A stretch of DNA of 64,000 nt from Vibrio genomosp. F10 str. ZF-129 (GCF_000287055.2 NZ_AJYQ02000124.1:1-64000); one strand, 5' to 3'; positions 39,410 to 48,770 are shown, numbered from the stretch's first letter. The notes: generated from the sequence alone by a model not told the origin. Program-made: numbers and translations.

Positions 39410-39503
39410 TCTCAAAAATCTAACTCTATCTTACTCCTTGTTCACCTCTTAGCGATAAAAGCTATTTATCCGCTAACCCCAAAAAATGTATTGCCAGAAA
39501 ACA

Positions 39504-39538
39504 AAAAGCCCCGCAGCACACTAGGTGGCTACGGGGCT
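39504..39538 (-). terminator. Terminator after nupC
   Basis: AAGCCCCG and CGGGGCTT, with AG/CT pairs inside, form the stem. On the minus strand it is followed by TTTTTGTTTTC. Confidence 0.88.
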
Positions 39539-39575
39539 TGATTACAAGGCGTCTATATAAACTGACTCTTCTTTC

Positions 39576-40838
39576 TTAGAAAGAGAGGAATAGGCCAGCA
39601 ATAGTTGCCGCCATTAGGTTAGATAGAGTACCTGCTGCAACGGCTTTAACACCCATGCGTGCAATCTCTTGACGACGGCTAGGAGCAAGACCACCTAGAC
39701 CACCAAGTAGAATCGCGATAGAAGACAGGTTAGCGAAGCCACATAGTGCAAAGGCAATGATAGCTTGCGTCTTCTCAGACATCACAGCACCAGTTGATGC
39801 AAGAACTTGAGCATTTTCACCCACGTAAGGTACAAAGTTTAGGTACGCTACGAATTCGTTCACAACCAGTTTTTGGCCGATGAAAGAACCAGCAACTGTT
39901 GCTTCAGCCCAAGGCACACCAATTAGGAATGCTAGAGGAGCAAACAACCAACCTAGAAGCATTTCTAGTGTTAGGTGTCCCATACCGAACCAACCGCCAA
40001 CACCACCGATGATGCCGTTCACTAGCGCGATAAGGCCAATGAAAGCAAGTAGCATTGCGCCAACGTTTAGTGCTAGTTGAAGACCAACAGATGCGCCACT
40101 TGCTGCTGCATCGATAACGTTAGCTGGTTTATCAGCGCCGCCGTCAATGTCATCACCTAGCTCATCAGCAGCCTGTTCTGTTTCTGGCTTGATGATTTTT
40201 GCGAATAATAGACCACCAGGTGCCGCCATGAATGACGCAGCAACTAGGTACTCTAGTGGAACACCCATTGATGCATAACCCGCTAGTACACCACCGGCAA
40301 CAGATGCTAGGCCACCACACATTACTGCAAATAGCTCAGATGAAGTCATCTTAGGAATAAACGGACGAACCACAAGTGGTGCTTCTGTTTGACCTACGAA
40401 AATGTTCGCAGCAGCAGACATTGATTCTGCACGAGATGTGCCCAATGCTTTTTGTAGACCACCACCCAGAATCTTGATAACCCACTGCATAACACCAATG
40501 TAGTAAAGTACAGAGATTAATGCAGAGAAGAAGATAAGAGTTGGTAGTACTTGGAAAGCAAAAATGAAGCCGATACCATCAACTGAGAAGTTAACTAGGT
40601 TTCCAAATAGGAACCCTGTACCGTCTTTACCGTAGTCGATTACGTTCTGTACACCAGCAGAGAAGCCAGCAAGAAGATCGCGACCCCATGGTACGTAAAG
40701 TACGAAACCACCGATTATAAATTGGATTGCGAAAGCGCCGCCTACAGTACGTAGGTTAATCGCTTTGCGGTTGTCAGATAAAAGAACTGCTATTCCAAGC
40801 AGAACGAACATCCCGATGATACTCATAAACAGGCTCAT
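39576..40838 (-). CDS. nupC: Concentrative nucleoside transporter NupC
   Basis: Imports nucleosides with a cation gradient and so feeds the adjacent deo enzymes. The 420-aa protein of the CNT family has a hydrophobic N-terminal region, the substrate-site block [16 protein letters not shown] ([10 protein letters not shown]), [14 protein letters not shown] and a C-terminal [21 protein letters not shown] perfect CRP box sits 145 bases before the ATG. It is separated from tatD by about 200 bases and has its own terminator, so it is a single-gene unit. Confidence 0.95.
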   Translation of the reverse strand: MSLFMSIIGMFVLLGIAVLLSDNRKAINLRTVGGAFAIQFIIGGFVLYVPWGRDLLAGFSAGVQNVIDYGKDGTGFLFGNLVNFSVDGIGFIFAFQVLPTLIFFSALISVLYYIGVMQWVIKILGGGLQKALGTSRAESMSAAANIFVGQTEAPLVVRPFIPKMTSSELFAVMCGGLASVAGGVLAGYASMGVPLEYLVAASFMAAPGGLLFAKIIKPETEQAADELGDDIDGGADKPANVIDAAASGASVGLQLALNVGAMLLAFIGLIALVNGIIGGVGGWFGMGHLTLEMLLGWLFAPLAFLIGVPWAEATVAGSFIGQKLVVNEFVAYLNFVPYVGENAQVLASTGAVMSEKTQAIIAFALCGFANLSSIAILLGGLGGLAPSRRQEIARMGVKAVAAGTLSNLMAATIAGLFLSF

Positions 40839-40982
40839 AGTTTATGATTTCCTTATTAGTTATTTATTGGCGTGTGACAAAAGTGGAGCTAAAAAGCACG
40901 GTGATTATACGCAGCATGAATGAGATAAAGTAATGCTGCACTCACACTTTCTGTTAAGACACACACTTTATTCATTCACAAT

Positions 40983-40998
40983 TGTGATTCAAATCACA
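40983..40998 (-). promoter_or_regulatory. Perfect CRP box upstream of nupC
   Basis: TGTGATTCAAATCACA is an exact TGTGA-N6-TCACA match. It is centred about 152 bases before the nupC start codon on the side expected for its promoter and fits cAMP control of nucleoside uptake. Confidence 0.8.
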
Positions 40999-41042
40999 TC
41001 AAACTCATACAAAAATCATAGAACCTACAACTTATTTAGAAT

Positions 41043-41825
41043 TCATTCACAAATAAATAGCGATCTATGGCTACTTTCCCACAACGATTGCGCAACCGTT
41101 TGCTCTGATTGCTCTTTAAGCAACGCCAGTTCTGATAAGACTTTTGGCAACATTTTAGGGTGATTTTTCTTCCCTTGAAAACCGCACATAGGCATATCAG
41201 GCGCATCGGTTTCAATAACCAAATAGTCCAATGGTAAATCAGACATTGTCTTTCTCGTTTTGTTCGCCCTTGGGTAGGTGATGGTTCCACCCACACCGAT
41301 ATAAAAACCCAATTCAATAAAATCCATCGCTTGCTGCAAGCTGCCGGAAAAACCGTGCAATATACCTCCTTTAGCAAGCGGGTACTTTTTTAATAATGGG
41401 ATGAGGCGATGGTTCGCTTTATGACAATGAAGAATAACGGGTAATTGATACTGCTGAGCCAGTTCTAGTTGTATTAACAAATACCGTTCTTGCAATGCTT
41501 GGGAGGCATCAATTGAAAAGTCGAGCCCACATTCGCCAATGGCAACACACTGAGGGGAACGGAGTTCAAGAGCCTGCGAAAGGGCTTTGACGTCTTGCTC
41601 TACTGAATCATTAAGAAAATAAGGGTGGAAACCCAAAGCATGGTAAATTTGAGGGTGCTGCGAAGAGAGCAATTGCACCGCTTGCCAGTTGCTCTCATTT
41701 ATTGCAGGAATAAGAAACTTCTTTACCCCTTCTCGCTCAGCTGACGATAGTTCTGCATTGAAGTCACCTTGAAAGTGCTCAAAGTCAAAGTGACAATGCG
41801 TATCAAACAAAGGGGGCATTGTCAT
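41043..41825 (-). CDS. TatD-family metal-dependent hydrolase (YjjV-like)
   Basis: A 260-aa amidohydrolase-fold protein. Metal ligands are visible in FDTHCHFDF at the start, ALGFHPYF, AIGECGLDF, ILHCHKA, LHGFSG and VIETDAPDMPM. The pattern is closest to E. coli YjjV, which also lies near deoC in that genome. TatD proteins are deoxyribonucleases or D-aminoacyl-tRNA deacylase-like; the true substrate of this branch is not settled. Its ATG overlaps the stop of the preceding 57-aa gene (ATGA), so the two are translationally coupled. Confidence 0.9.
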   Translation of the reverse strand: MTMPPLFDTHCHFDFEHFQGDFNAELSSAEREGVKKFLIPAINESNWQAVQLLSSQHPQIYHALGFHPYFLNDSVEQDVKALSQALELRSPQCVAIGECGLDFSIDASQALQERYLLIQLELAQQYQLPVILHCHKANHRLIPLLKKYPLAKGGILHGFSGSLQQAMDFIELGFYIGVGGTITYPRANKTRKTMSDLPLDYLVIETDAPDMPMCGFQGKKNHPKMLPKVLSELALLKEQSEQTVAQSLWESSHRSLFICE

Positions 41826-41995
41826 GGCTTTTTCTTGTCATTATCAACCATTGAATGACTCTCCGCGATTGATTCGTTTTCGGTCGATGGATCTTTTTTG
41901 TAAGGCACACAGCTGCGCTTATTTTCTGGTGTCAGCCCCATAGACACGCACCATGCATCGTATTTATTTAACCAAAACGTTAGCCACTTCACCAT
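41822..41995 (-). CDS. Small DUF5363-like protein overlapping tatD
   Basis: A 57-codon gene, starting MVKWLTFWLNKYDAWCVSMG and containing LTPENKRSCVPYKKDP, then a charged tail. This resembles the DUF5363 family of small gammaproteobacterial proteins. Its TGA stop shares bases with the tatD ATG. An AGAAGG element lies 11 bases before the start. It is 39 bases after yaaA, so yaaA, this gene and tatD probably form one operon. Function unknown; two conserved-looking cysteines are present. Confidence 0.78.
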   Translation of the reverse strand: MVKWLTFWLNKYDAWCVSMGLTPENKRSCVPYKKDPSTENESIAESHSMVDNDKKKP

Positions 41996-42034
41996 TGCCG
42001 CGCTTACCTTCTAAATACGCCCGCCTAAAACGGG

Positions 42035-42808
42035 TTAGCGTTCTTCACGTTTAAACACGAGCTCTTTGTGTGAAGATTCAGCTTCAACAAAGTAATAACC
42101 TGCGCTATCGAACTGAGTCAATGCTTCAATCGAATCAACCCTATTTTCGATAATATATCGAGCCATCATGCCGCGTGCTTTCTTTGCGTGAAAGCTGATG
42201 ACTTTATACTGCCCATTTTTGCAATCTTTGAACACTGGCGTTATCACCGTTGCATCTAAGCTCTTTGGCTTGACCGCTTTAAAGTATTCATTGGAGGCTA
42301 AATTGATCAATACATTATCGCCTTGGACATTGATATCGTGATTCAATTTATCGGTAATCAGGTTACCCCAAAACTGATACAGATTGGTGCCACGCGTATT
42401 AGCCAGTTTCGTTCCCATTTCAAGGCGGTATGGCTGCATGAGGTCTAAAGGTTTGAGTAGGCCATATAAACCCGACAACATTCGTAAGTGCTGTTGAGCA
42501 AAGTCCAAATCTCCTTGAGAAAGAGTGGCCGCATCTAACCCTGTGTACACATCCCCTTTAAATGCAAAGAGTGCTTGGCGGGCGTTTTCGAACGAGAAGG
42601 TTTCGCTCCACTGCTCAAACCGAGCCACATTGAGTCCTGCAATTTTGTCACTGACCTTCATCAAGGCGGTAATATCCGCTGGGGTCAGCTTACGGCATTC
42701 ATCGATAAGCTCTTTAGAATGGGGGATAAAATCTGGCTGAGTAAATTGCTCTGTAGGTAACGGAGACTCGTAGTCCAACGTTTTTGCAGGTGAGATAACG
42801 ACTAGCAT
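42035..42808 (-). CDS. yaaA: Peroxide stress protein YaaA
   Basis: YaaA (DUF328) limits free iron and DNA damage during peroxide stress in E. coli. The 257-aa protein begins [16 protein letters not shown], the family signature, and has [23 protein letters not shown] and [14 protein letters not shown]. The start is the ATG at 42808; the frame stays open to 42871 but the longer N-terminus is not family-like. Likely cotranscribed with the small gene and tatD below. The terminator of the upstream symporter gene lies 42 bases before its start. Confidence 0.94.
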   Translation of the reverse strand: MLVVISPAKTLDYESPLPTEQFTQPDFIPHSKELIDECRKLTPADITALMKVSDKIAGLNVARFEQWSETFSFENARQALFAFKGDVYTGLDAATLSQGDLDFAQQHLRMLSGLYGLLKPLDLMQPYRLEMGTKLANTRGTNLYQFWGNLITDKLNHDINVQGDNVLINLASNEYFKAVKPKSLDATVITPVFKDCKNGQYKVISFHAKKARGMMARYIIENRVDSIEALTQFDSAGYYFVEAESSHKELVFKREER

Positions 42809-42849
42809 AGTGTAAATTCCATATTCATGAGACGTCTCTAGACTACAAA

Positions 42850-42878
42850 AAAAGCCACGCATTGTCTGCATGGCTTTT
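42850..42878 (-). terminator. Terminator after the AGCS symporter gene
   Basis: AAAAGCCACGCA and TGCATGGCTTTT make a 12-bp stem with one mismatch and a five-base loop. T-run follows on the minus strand. Confidence 0.85.
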
Positions 42879-42903
42879 CAATTACTCTAATAAGTCAAAC
42901 CGA

Positions 42904-44334
42904 TTAGCTTTTTTTGCTGTTATCCCAAATACCATCTTCTAACTGAGATTGAAGCTCTGGAAAGTCATTCGCATCAAATGTAGGAAGCTTACCCGCATCC
43001 AATTGGCGATTGTAATCTTTGGCCAGTTTGATCACGATACCAGACAACAAGATGATCGCCACCAAGTTCACTATGGCCATTAACCCCATAGAGACATCAG
43101 CCAGTGCCCACACGGTTGGTAGAGAAGCTAGCGAACCGAACATCACCATACCAAGCACCACAACCCTAAACAGCGCCAATCCTTTCTTATTGTTGTGCTC
43201 TAAGAATATCAGATTCGTTTCTGCGTAGGAGTAGTTCGCAATGATAGATGTAAAGGCAAAGAAGAAAATCGCCACCGCAACAAAGATTCCACCCCAATCA
43301 CCGACTTGAGCCGTTAATGCACGCTGCGTTAACTCAATACCGGTAATTTCACCGTGAGGAACGTATTCACCAGACATTAAGATAATAGCCACCGTACATG
43401 AACAGATCACGATCGTATCTGTGAATACACCCAGCATCTGAACATAACCCTGTGAAGCAGGGTGCGGTGGATACGGTGTCGCAGACGCTGCCGCATTAGG
43501 TGCAGAACCCATACCTGCTTCGTTTGAAAATAGACCGCGCTTAATCCCTTGAATCATCGCTTGAGCAATGGCATAACCAAGCCCGCCCGCAGCCGCTTCT
43601 TGAAAACCAAATGCGCTTTTGAAGATTAAGGCCAATACATCCGGCACCTTTTCAATGTTCATCAACATAACGTAAATCGCGATCAACAAGTAAGCCAATG
43701 CCATAACAGGAACAATCAGCTCTGCTGTGCGAGCAATCTTACGGATTCCACCAAAGATGACGAACGCTGAGATAATAACAATAGCGATACCAACGTACAG
43801 CTCTTCAAAACCAAACGCATTGTTCATGGCACCTGCTATTGCATTGGCTTGTACGGCATTGAATACCAATCCGAAGGCTATGATGAGGAATATAGAAAAC
43901 AGTACCCCCATCCAACGCATACCCAGGCCTTTTTCCATGTAGTAAGCCGGGCCACCACGGTAGTTACCATCGTTATCACGTGTTTTATACAGTTGGGCCA
44001 GCGTGCTTTCCGCAAATGATGTCGCCATACCGAGCATGGCAATCAACCACATCCAGAAAATGGCGCCAGGGCCACCAGCGGTTAGAGCTACCGCAACCCC
44101 CGCCATATTACCGGTACCGACACGAGCAGCTAAGCTAGTACAAAGGGCCTGAAAAGATGAGATACCCGCTTTATCTGCTTTACGGCTATTTTTAAGAACA
44201 CTAAACATGTGGCCGAAATGGCGAAACTGAATGAAACCAAGACGCACAGTAAAGTAGATACCAACGCCAACAAGTAAATAAACTAGAATCGAACCCCAGA
44301 GGAGATCGTTCATCAAATTAATTAAGTCTGTCAC
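42904..44334 (-). CDS. Sodium:alanine/glycine symporter (AGCS family)
   Basis: Imports alanine or glycine with sodium. The 476-aa protein has about eleven membrane helices and the AGCS signatures SLAARVGTGNMAGVAVALTAGGPGA and GLFSNEAGMGSAPNAAA. The start is the GTG at 44334: AGAGG lies five bases upstream and the product aligns at its first residue with E. coli YaaJ (MPDFFSFINSVLWGS). Another GTG at 44358 is less likely. About 700 bases of leader precede it; I looked for a glycine riboswitch there and did not find one. Confidence 0.92.
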   Translation of the reverse strand: MTDLINLMNDLLWGSILVYLLVGVGIYFTVRLGFIQFRHFGHMFSVLKNSRKADKAGISSFQALCTSLAARVGTGNMAGVAVALTAGGPGAIFWMWLIAMLGMATSFAESTLAQLYKTRDNDGNYRGGPAYYMEKGLGMRWMGVLFSIFLIIAFGLVFNAVQANAIAGAMNNAFGFEELYVGIAIVIISAFVIFGGIRKIARTAELIVPVMALAYLLIAIYVMLMNIEKVPDVLALIFKSAFGFQEAAAGGLGYAIAQAMIQGIKRGLFSNEAGMGSAPNAAASATPYPPHPASQGYVQMLGVFTDTIVICSCTVAIILMSGEYVPHGEITGIELTQRALTAQVGDWGGIFVAVAIFFFAFTSIIANYSYAETNLIFLEHNNKKGLALFRVVVLGMVMFGSLASLPTVWALADVSMGLMAIVNLVAIILLSGIVIKLAKDYNRQLDAGKLPTFDANDFPELQSQLEDGIWDNSKKS

Positions 44335-45058
44335 AAGAACCTCTTTCGGTATTTGCACTACTTTTAGCTAAACAAGCCAGGGGCTTACAGAGCTTAGTGC
44401 TAAAAACTCATATTGCTCATCAACGGCAGAGCAATAAATATCTATTATTTTTGTAATGATGCTTGTTGTGTTAAACCGCTATCGTTGTCTAACTCATCAT
44501 CCATATCTTTTTTGACCGCAGGATGATGACGCTTGGATTCACAAAAATCAATAATCACAATGTTTCATACTCATGTAATTATCCGCTAATTTTCATTGTG
44601 AATTTAACACAAAAAACCAAAATAAATCACAAGTGCCACACATAGACATTGTTAAGTTTCAACATTAATAATTTATTACGTCCATCAGGCATCATTTGAT
44701 AGTAAAAAGCGGTTTAGGGCAGTGAGAGAAAGGAGCGGCGCGTTTTCAGGGATTTAACGACACCTAATGGATGTTTGACTGACATTAAGCGAACCAAAAA
44801 GGTAAATGTTAACGATTATCCAACCTAGAAGCCCATCACCTCTCTGTCCAAATCAGCGGAAAACTTTATTCATCTTCGTCATCTACTTGCTCAGTTATTC
44901 ATCATTTCGGCTTTTATTTTTGTGATACTTAGTAAGAAACACACATAAAACCTTCATAAAAAAGAAACAAATGAGAAACAAATCAAGGATAGGCTTATGC
45001 AAACCGTGGTATTAAAAAGACTCTGTTTCAGGCTTAATAGAATAAATTGAGGTGGCTT
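44335..45058. other. Long intergenic region between the symporter gene and DUF3545 gene
   Basis: About 720 AT-rich bases. Seen in it: a hairpin ATTGCTC-N10-GAGCAAT (44412-44435) in the symporter leader; TTGTG-N7-CACAA near 44600; and a 17-codon frame at 44997-45050 (MQTVVLKRLCFRLNRIN) with AGGA upstream that ends eight bases before the DUF3545 start. No other gene is supported. Confidence 0.55.
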
Positions 45059-45238
45059 ATGGAAGGCATGCAGTTCGATGACGTTATGGATATATCATTC
45101 CCACGAGGTAAAGCAACTCGCTCTAAACCGGTCAAACGCAAGTGGAGAGAAATAGAAGCAATCAAAGACCGCCAGCGTTTACAAAAAGAACTGCTTGATA
45201 TGGATATGAACTTTAAAGTAGAAGACTTAGATATTTAG
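45059..45238 (+). CDS. DUF3545-family small protein
   Basis: A 59-aa protein, MEGMQFDDVMDISFPRGK then KPVKRKWREIEAIKDRQRLQKELLDMD, matching the DUF3545 family of small vibrio and related proteins. It is highly charged with a helical middle and no membrane segment. GAGGTGG stands just before the ATG at 45059; the frame is open to a TTG at 45047. Role unknown. A short leader frame precedes it and a strong terminator follows. Confidence 0.82.
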   Translation: MEGMQFDDVMDISFPRGKATRSKPVKRKWREIEAIKDRQRLQKELLDMDMNFKVEDLDI

Positions 45239-45267
45239 CCTGAGTTCATTGTTTGAATAAAAAAAGT

Positions 45268-45297
45268 AAAGGCGCTAACACTCAAATTAGCGCCTTT
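45268..45297. terminator. Terminator between DUF3545 and hemerythrin genes
   Basis: AAAGGCGCTAA and TTAGCGCCTTT form a perfect 11-bp stem with an eight-base loop; A- and T-rich flanks serve both convergent genes. Confidence 0.9.
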
Positions 45298-45347
45298 GGT
45301 TTTAGTCATTCGCCACAATCGTCAATGCCTCTTGCAGCGATTCATCA

Positions 45348-45899
45348 TCACAGAGACTCAGATTCCAGCAAAGTAATTCTTCGAGACAACTGCTGATACT
45401 TGTCAGCAATGGTATCACCGAATAAGGGATCATCCTCACTGACATCCCACAACTCCTCTACCTTTTGCCAATCACTCGCCTTGAACGTTCGCTCAATCAG
45501 AGGTAAAACCGCTCCTTCTTCCACTTCTAAGTGACGCCTTTGCGCCAATAAAAACTCGTCGAGAAGGCTAATAAATAACTCTTGTGGGATCACTGCATCC
45601 TTGAGAATCATATCGACCACATTCAGAAATTCATGTGTTTTCTCAGACAGCTGTTGATGCTCATGCTCAAGATTGCTGATCTCAAATTGATGCCCATAAT
45701 GCGTCAGAAAGTAGTGATAAAGAATATCTTCTTTTGGGTGATGCACTTTCTCTGAATGGTTGGTCAGGTAATCAACGATATCTCGCACGAGCGAGTAACT
45801 AATAGCTTGTTCATCTTTCAACAACAGTAACTTTTTGTTCAATATTGCCAGTAAGCGGACCATATACCCATGCTCACGCCGAATCCTTTCTATCATCAT
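45348..45899 (-). CDS. Hemerythrin/HHE-domain protein
   Basis: A 183-aa four-helix-bundle protein with the di-iron ligand pattern of the HHE group: H10, H54 with E57 (HHPKED), H79 or H81 (EHEH), H123 and E127/E128 (RRHLEVEE). Such proteins bind oxygen, nitric oxide or act in iron-centre repair (YtfE/Hr-like), but the family is broad. AGAG lies six bases before the first ATG; the second ATG (45896) is also possible. Stand-alone unit. Confidence 0.85.
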   Translation of the reverse strand: MMIERIRREHGYMVRLLAILNKKLLLLKDEQAISYSLVRDIVDYLTNHSEKVHHPKEDILYHYFLTHYGHQFEISNLEHEHQQLSEKTHEFLNVVDMILKDAVIPQELFISLLDEFLLAQRRHLEVEEGAVLPLIERTFKASDWQKVEELWDVSEDDPLFGDTIADKYQQLSRRITLLESESL

Positions 45900-46092
45900 A
45901 ATAGTCTCTCCATAACACCTACTTCTAGTCAGTGTATATGAGACAACCTTAACGCATATTGAGCTTGTTCAAATAACCATCAAATAGTGATTTGTTGTCT
46001 TTGATTCATAAGTTGGCTCATAGCTTCTTCTGGCATGCATTTCTTTATGTTTATGTTTTTTATCCGGCAATACACAGTCACATAGCCTTATG

Positions 46093-46761
46093 TTAAAGCA
46101 TCCAATCAATCGGAGATTTTTTTTGCTTCATTAAAAGTTCATTCGCTTGAGAGAAATGCCGACAGCCGAAAAAACCGCGATGGGCAGAAAGAGGCGATGG
46201 ATGAGGTGCGCTTAAAACGTAATGGCTATTTTGATCAATAAATCTTCCCTTCTTCTGGGCATGCGCTCCCCAGAGTAAAAACACAATGCCTTCACCTTGC
46301 TGAGCTAATGTATCAATCACTTTGTCGGTAAACCGTTCCCAACCAATTTTGGAATGAGAGTGCGCTTTACCTTGCTCGACAGTGAGCACTGTATTTAGTA
46401 ACAACACACCTTGCTCGGCCCACTTCTGAAGGTATCCATGCTCGGGGATCTCAAAGCCTTCAATATCTTGTGCTAACTCTTTGTACATGTTGGACAGTGA
46501 AGGGGGAGTTTTCACATTAGGGAGAACAGAAAAGCTTAACCCGTGAGCCTGATCTGGGCCGTGATAAGGGTCTTGACCAATAATAACGACTTTAACCTTA
46601 TCAAAAGGCGTAAGCTCAAACGCACTAAACACATGGTCTGGCGTTGGGTAAATGGATTTTCCAGACAAACGTTCGTTTGATATAAACGCCATCATCTCGG
46701 TAAAGTAGTCTAATTGTTTTTCGGCATCGATAAAATCACACCATTGAAGAGAACGCGTCAT
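46093..46761 (-). CDS. ung: Uracil-DNA glycosylase
   Basis: Removes uracil from DNA to start base-excision repair. The family-1 motifs are intact: [18 protein letters not shown] with the catalytic Asp, [10 protein letters not shown], and [14 protein letters not shown] with the minor-groove loop. The 222-aa protein starts at the ATG 46761 (a TTG lies one codon before). AGGGA in front of the ATG lies inside a long inverted repeat, which may hide the ribosome site. nfo, also a base-excision gene, lies upstream on the same strand. Confidence 0.95.
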   Translation of the reverse strand: MTRSLQWCDFIDAEKQLDYFTEMMAFISNERLSGKSIYPTPDHVFSAFELTPFDKVKVVIIGQDPYHGPDQAHGLSFSVLPNVKTPPSLSNMYKELAQDIEGFEIPEHGYLQKWAEQGVLLLNTVLTVEQGKAHSHSKIGWERFTDKVIDTLAQQGEGIVFLLWGAHAQKKGRFIDQNSHYVLSAPHPSPLSAHRGFFGCRHFSQANELLMKQKKSPIDWML

Positions 46762-46768
46762 CAAGTAT

Positions 46769-46822
46769 CCCTATAAATTGCAGTTTTATCCATTTTATAC
46801 AGAATGTATGCAATTTACAGGG
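46769..46822 (-). promoter_or_regulatory. Inverted repeat covering the ung ribosome site
   Basis: CCCTATAAATTGCA (46769-46782) and TGCAATTTACAGGG (46809-46822) pair over 14 bp with one mismatch and a 26-base loop. On the minus strand the inner-most arm contains the TAGGG that serves as the ung ribosome site, eight bases from the ATG. A TATAAA in the loop may be a -10 box, in which case it acts as DNA, not RNA. Confidence 0.45.
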
Positions 46823-46898
46823 ATCCGATCTTACTCACGATGTTTTTTGGGGGGTTCGAAAATGGCCAGGCCCCGTAATATGACGATTAGGGGTTGGC

Positions 46899-47054
46899 AT
46901 GCGTGACGCTCTTGACGTAAAAGCACTCGGTGTATGGGTTCTCGTTGACATAATGGCACTCCTCTTTTGTACAACCATTAAATATGCAGCCATCAACGCT
47001 TTTCTAGCTCAACATGAATTTGGCTTATTACGCCGTCTCGCTATCAAATGTTGA
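46899..47054 (+). CDS. Candidate 51-aa membrane protein
   Basis: ATG with TAGGGG six bases upstream opens a 51-codon frame, MRDALDVKALGVWVLVDIMA then a hydrophobic stretch with CTTIKYAAINAF, ending LLRRLAIKC. One membrane helix is likely. Its start overlaps the stop of a 14-codon frame (ATGG at 46862) that also has a G-rich site. It lies between ung and nfo on the opposite strand. It may be a real small protein, a remnant, or chance; I recognise nothing similar. Confidence 0.3.
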   Translation: MRDALDVKALGVWVLVDIMALLFCTTIKYAAINAFLAQHEFGLLRRLAIKC

Positions 47055-47104
47055 CTCTCATGAGGAGTAATGAAAGATCAGTGCCAACTTTTACAAACCC
47101 ACAA

Positions 47105-47980
47105 TTAACTGATTGAGTTTAAATGAATGTTTCTCAATGTATTTATTTCATCAGGCCAAATATCTGGATCAATTGTTTCTAAAATCAATGGGATAGAATC
47201 AAAACGTGGATCTTTAGCGATGTATTCAAAGCAGCTCCAACCTATTTCCCCTTTCCCTAGTGAATGGTGACGATCCACACGACTAGCCAATTCTACTTTA
47301 GAATCATTAATATGCATCGCACGAAGATAGTGCATACCAACGACACGATCGAATTCATCGAACGTTTTGTCGCACGCTTCTTTACTACGTAAGTCATACC
47401 CTGCACTGAAGGTGTGGCAAGTATCGAGGCAGACTCCGACGCGCGTTTTATCTTCAACTTGCTCAATAATTGCCGCTAGGTGTTCAAAACGCCATCCCAG
47501 ATTAGTCCCCTGCCCTGCAGTATTCTCAATGACGGCAATCACATTGGGAACGGCTTGGTGCGCTAAGTTTATCGATTCTGCAATCAAAGCTAGACACTCA
47601 TCCTCAGAGATCTTCTTTAAATGGCTCCCAGGATGAAAATTCAGCAGAGTCAGACCCAATTGTTCACATCGTTCCATTTCATCAATAAACGCGGCTCTCG
47701 ATTTAAGAAGCTTTTCTTCTTCTGGGGCACCAAGGTTTATAAGATACGAATCATGAGGAAGAATATGTTCTGTGGTAAAGCCCAGCATTTTACAGTTCGC
47801 TTTAAATGCGCTAATGGTGTTGGCCTCAAGCGGCTTGGCTTTCCATTGCCTTTGATTTTTAGTGAATAATGCAAAAGCATTCGCTCCAATTTCTCTCGCT
47901 CTCAATGGTGCGAGATCAACACCACCCGCTGCCGATACATGAGCCCCTATCAACTTGTTACCATAGTTTTTTATATTCAT
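47105..47980 (-). CDS. nfo: Endonuclease IV
   Basis: Cuts DNA at abasic sites, the step after uracil removal by Ung. The TIM-barrel enzyme has [10 protein letters not shown] near its start, [46 protein letters not shown] and HINDSK, giving all trinuclear zinc ligands. I start it at the ATG 47980 (291 aa, [17 protein letters not shown]); the frame continues to an ATG at 48031, but relatives begin close to the IGAH motif. Confidence 0.94.
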   Translation of the reverse strand: MNIKNYGNKLIGAHVSAAGGVDLAPLRAREIGANAFALFTKNQRQWKAKPLEANTISAFKANCKMLGFTTEHILPHDSYLINLGAPEEEKLLKSRAAFIDEMERCEQLGLTLLNFHPGSHLKKISEDECLALIAESINLAHQAVPNVIAVIENTAGQGTNLGWRFEHLAAIIEQVEDKTRVGVCLDTCHTFSAGYDLRSKEACDKTFDEFDRVVGMHYLRAMHINDSKVELASRVDRHHSLGKGEIGWSCFEYIAKDPRFDSIPLILETIDPDIWPDEINTLRNIHLNSIS

Positions 47981-48175
47981 TGCCACAAACTCACCGTCTA
48001 ATCGATCATTCACAAACTTGATTTTATTCATTATTTCGTCGTTTTATAGCGTGTTTTTATCCAAAAATCATCTTTCTTCAATGTTGTAAAATTACAACAA
48101 AGATCACGTTAAAATTTATTTTAATCTATAAAATATTTTATAATTCATTATTTAACAGTCACTTATTGATCTAGA

Positions 48176-48189
48176 TCAATAAAATAACC
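48176..48189 (+). promoter_or_regulatory. Perfect FNR box upstream of grcA (distal)
   Basis: TTGATCTAGATCAA matches TTGAT-N4-ATCAA exactly. It lies 131 bases before the grcA start. GrcA (YfiD) is FNR-activated in E. coli with two boxes, as here. Confidence 0.85.
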
Positions 48190-48218
48190 TTAATAAAGAT
48201 AATGTTTTTGGTTGTCTT

Positions 48219-48232
48219 TTGACCCAAATCAA
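48219..48232 (+). promoter_or_regulatory. Near-perfect FNR box upstream of grcA (proximal)
   Basis: TTGACCCAAATCAA differs from the consensus at one position. Its centre is 43 bases from the distal box, about four helical turns, so both may lie on the same DNA face. Confidence 0.75.
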
Positions 48233-48319
48233 TATTAAAATAGACGGCATCAGATAAGAATTTTTTGCTCAACTTAAAATTTAACAACAAGTACCACGTA
48301 CGTGGACTAGGAGAAAGTT

Positions 48320-48697
48320 ATGATCCAAGGTATTCAAATTACAACGGCTGCAAACGACGATCTACTTAACTCAATTTGGCTGCTAGACAGCGAGACAAAC
48401 GAAGCTCGTTGTGTTGCTGCTGCAAGCGGTTACGAAGCAGACCAAGTTGTTGCTATTAGCGATCTTGGCGAGTACGAAAGCCGTGAAGTTGCCATCGAAA
48501 CTCCCGCTAAAATTGAAGGTGGTCAACACCTGAATGTTAACGTTCTTAAGCGTGAAACTCTGGAAGATGCTATTGCACATCCAGAAAACTACCCACAGCT
48601 TACTATTCGTGTTTCTGGTTACGCGGTGCGTTTTAACTCACTCACCACTGAACAGCAGAAAGACGTTATCGCACGTACTTTCACTGAGTCTCTATAA
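48320..48697 (+). CDS. grcA: Autonomous glycyl radical cofactor GrcA
   Basis: A spare glycyl-radical domain that restores pyruvate formate-lyase when oxygen has cut the parent enzyme. The 125-aa protein ends with the radical loop [10 protein letters not shown], radical glycine at residue 100, followed by the [17 protein letters not shown] tail as in PflB. The N-terminal 60 residues are specific to GrcA. GGAG stands before the ATG. Two FNR boxes upstream suit strong anaerobic induction. Single gene, with a terminator shared with thrC. Confidence 0.96.
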   Translation: MIQGIQITTAANDDLLNSIWLLDSETNEARCVAAASGYEADQVVAISDLGEYESREVAIETPAKIEGGQHLNVNVLKRETLEDAIAHPENYPQLTIRVSGYAVRFNSLTTEQQKDVIARTFTESL

Positions 48698-48739
48698 TTA
48701 AACGAAAGTTTAAAGTGACATAAGTTTCAAGTGATATAA

Positions 48740-48770
48740 AAAAGCGGCGCTATCAGATAGCGCCGCTTTT
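48740..48770. terminator. Bidirectional terminator between grcA and thrC
   Basis: AAAAGCGGCGCTAT and ATAGCGCCGCTTTT make a perfect 14-bp stem around a three-base loop. Confidence 0.93.

Larger units (their letters stand above)
39051..39575. other. deoC-nupC intergenic region
   Basis: 525 bases. It contains a 66-codon plus-strand frame rich in cysteine (39147-39347), a LacI-type dyad ACGCAAACGGTTTGTA (39394-39409), and the nupC terminator (39504-39538). The deoC promoter is expected in 39055-39150 but I see no textbook -35/-10 pair. Confidence 0.6.
46765..47104. other. ung-nfo intergenic region
   Basis: 340 bases. Next to ung is the 14-bp inverted repeat described separately; then a plus-strand 51-codon frame (46899-47054) with a good ribosome site; the rest shows no clear signal or nfo terminator. 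Confidence 0.55.

Noticed and set aside
44359..44700. Possible glycine riboswitch before the AGCS symporter gene
   Set aside because: Some vibrio symporter genes have one, but the conserved glycine-aptamer core sequences are not seen on the minus strand here.
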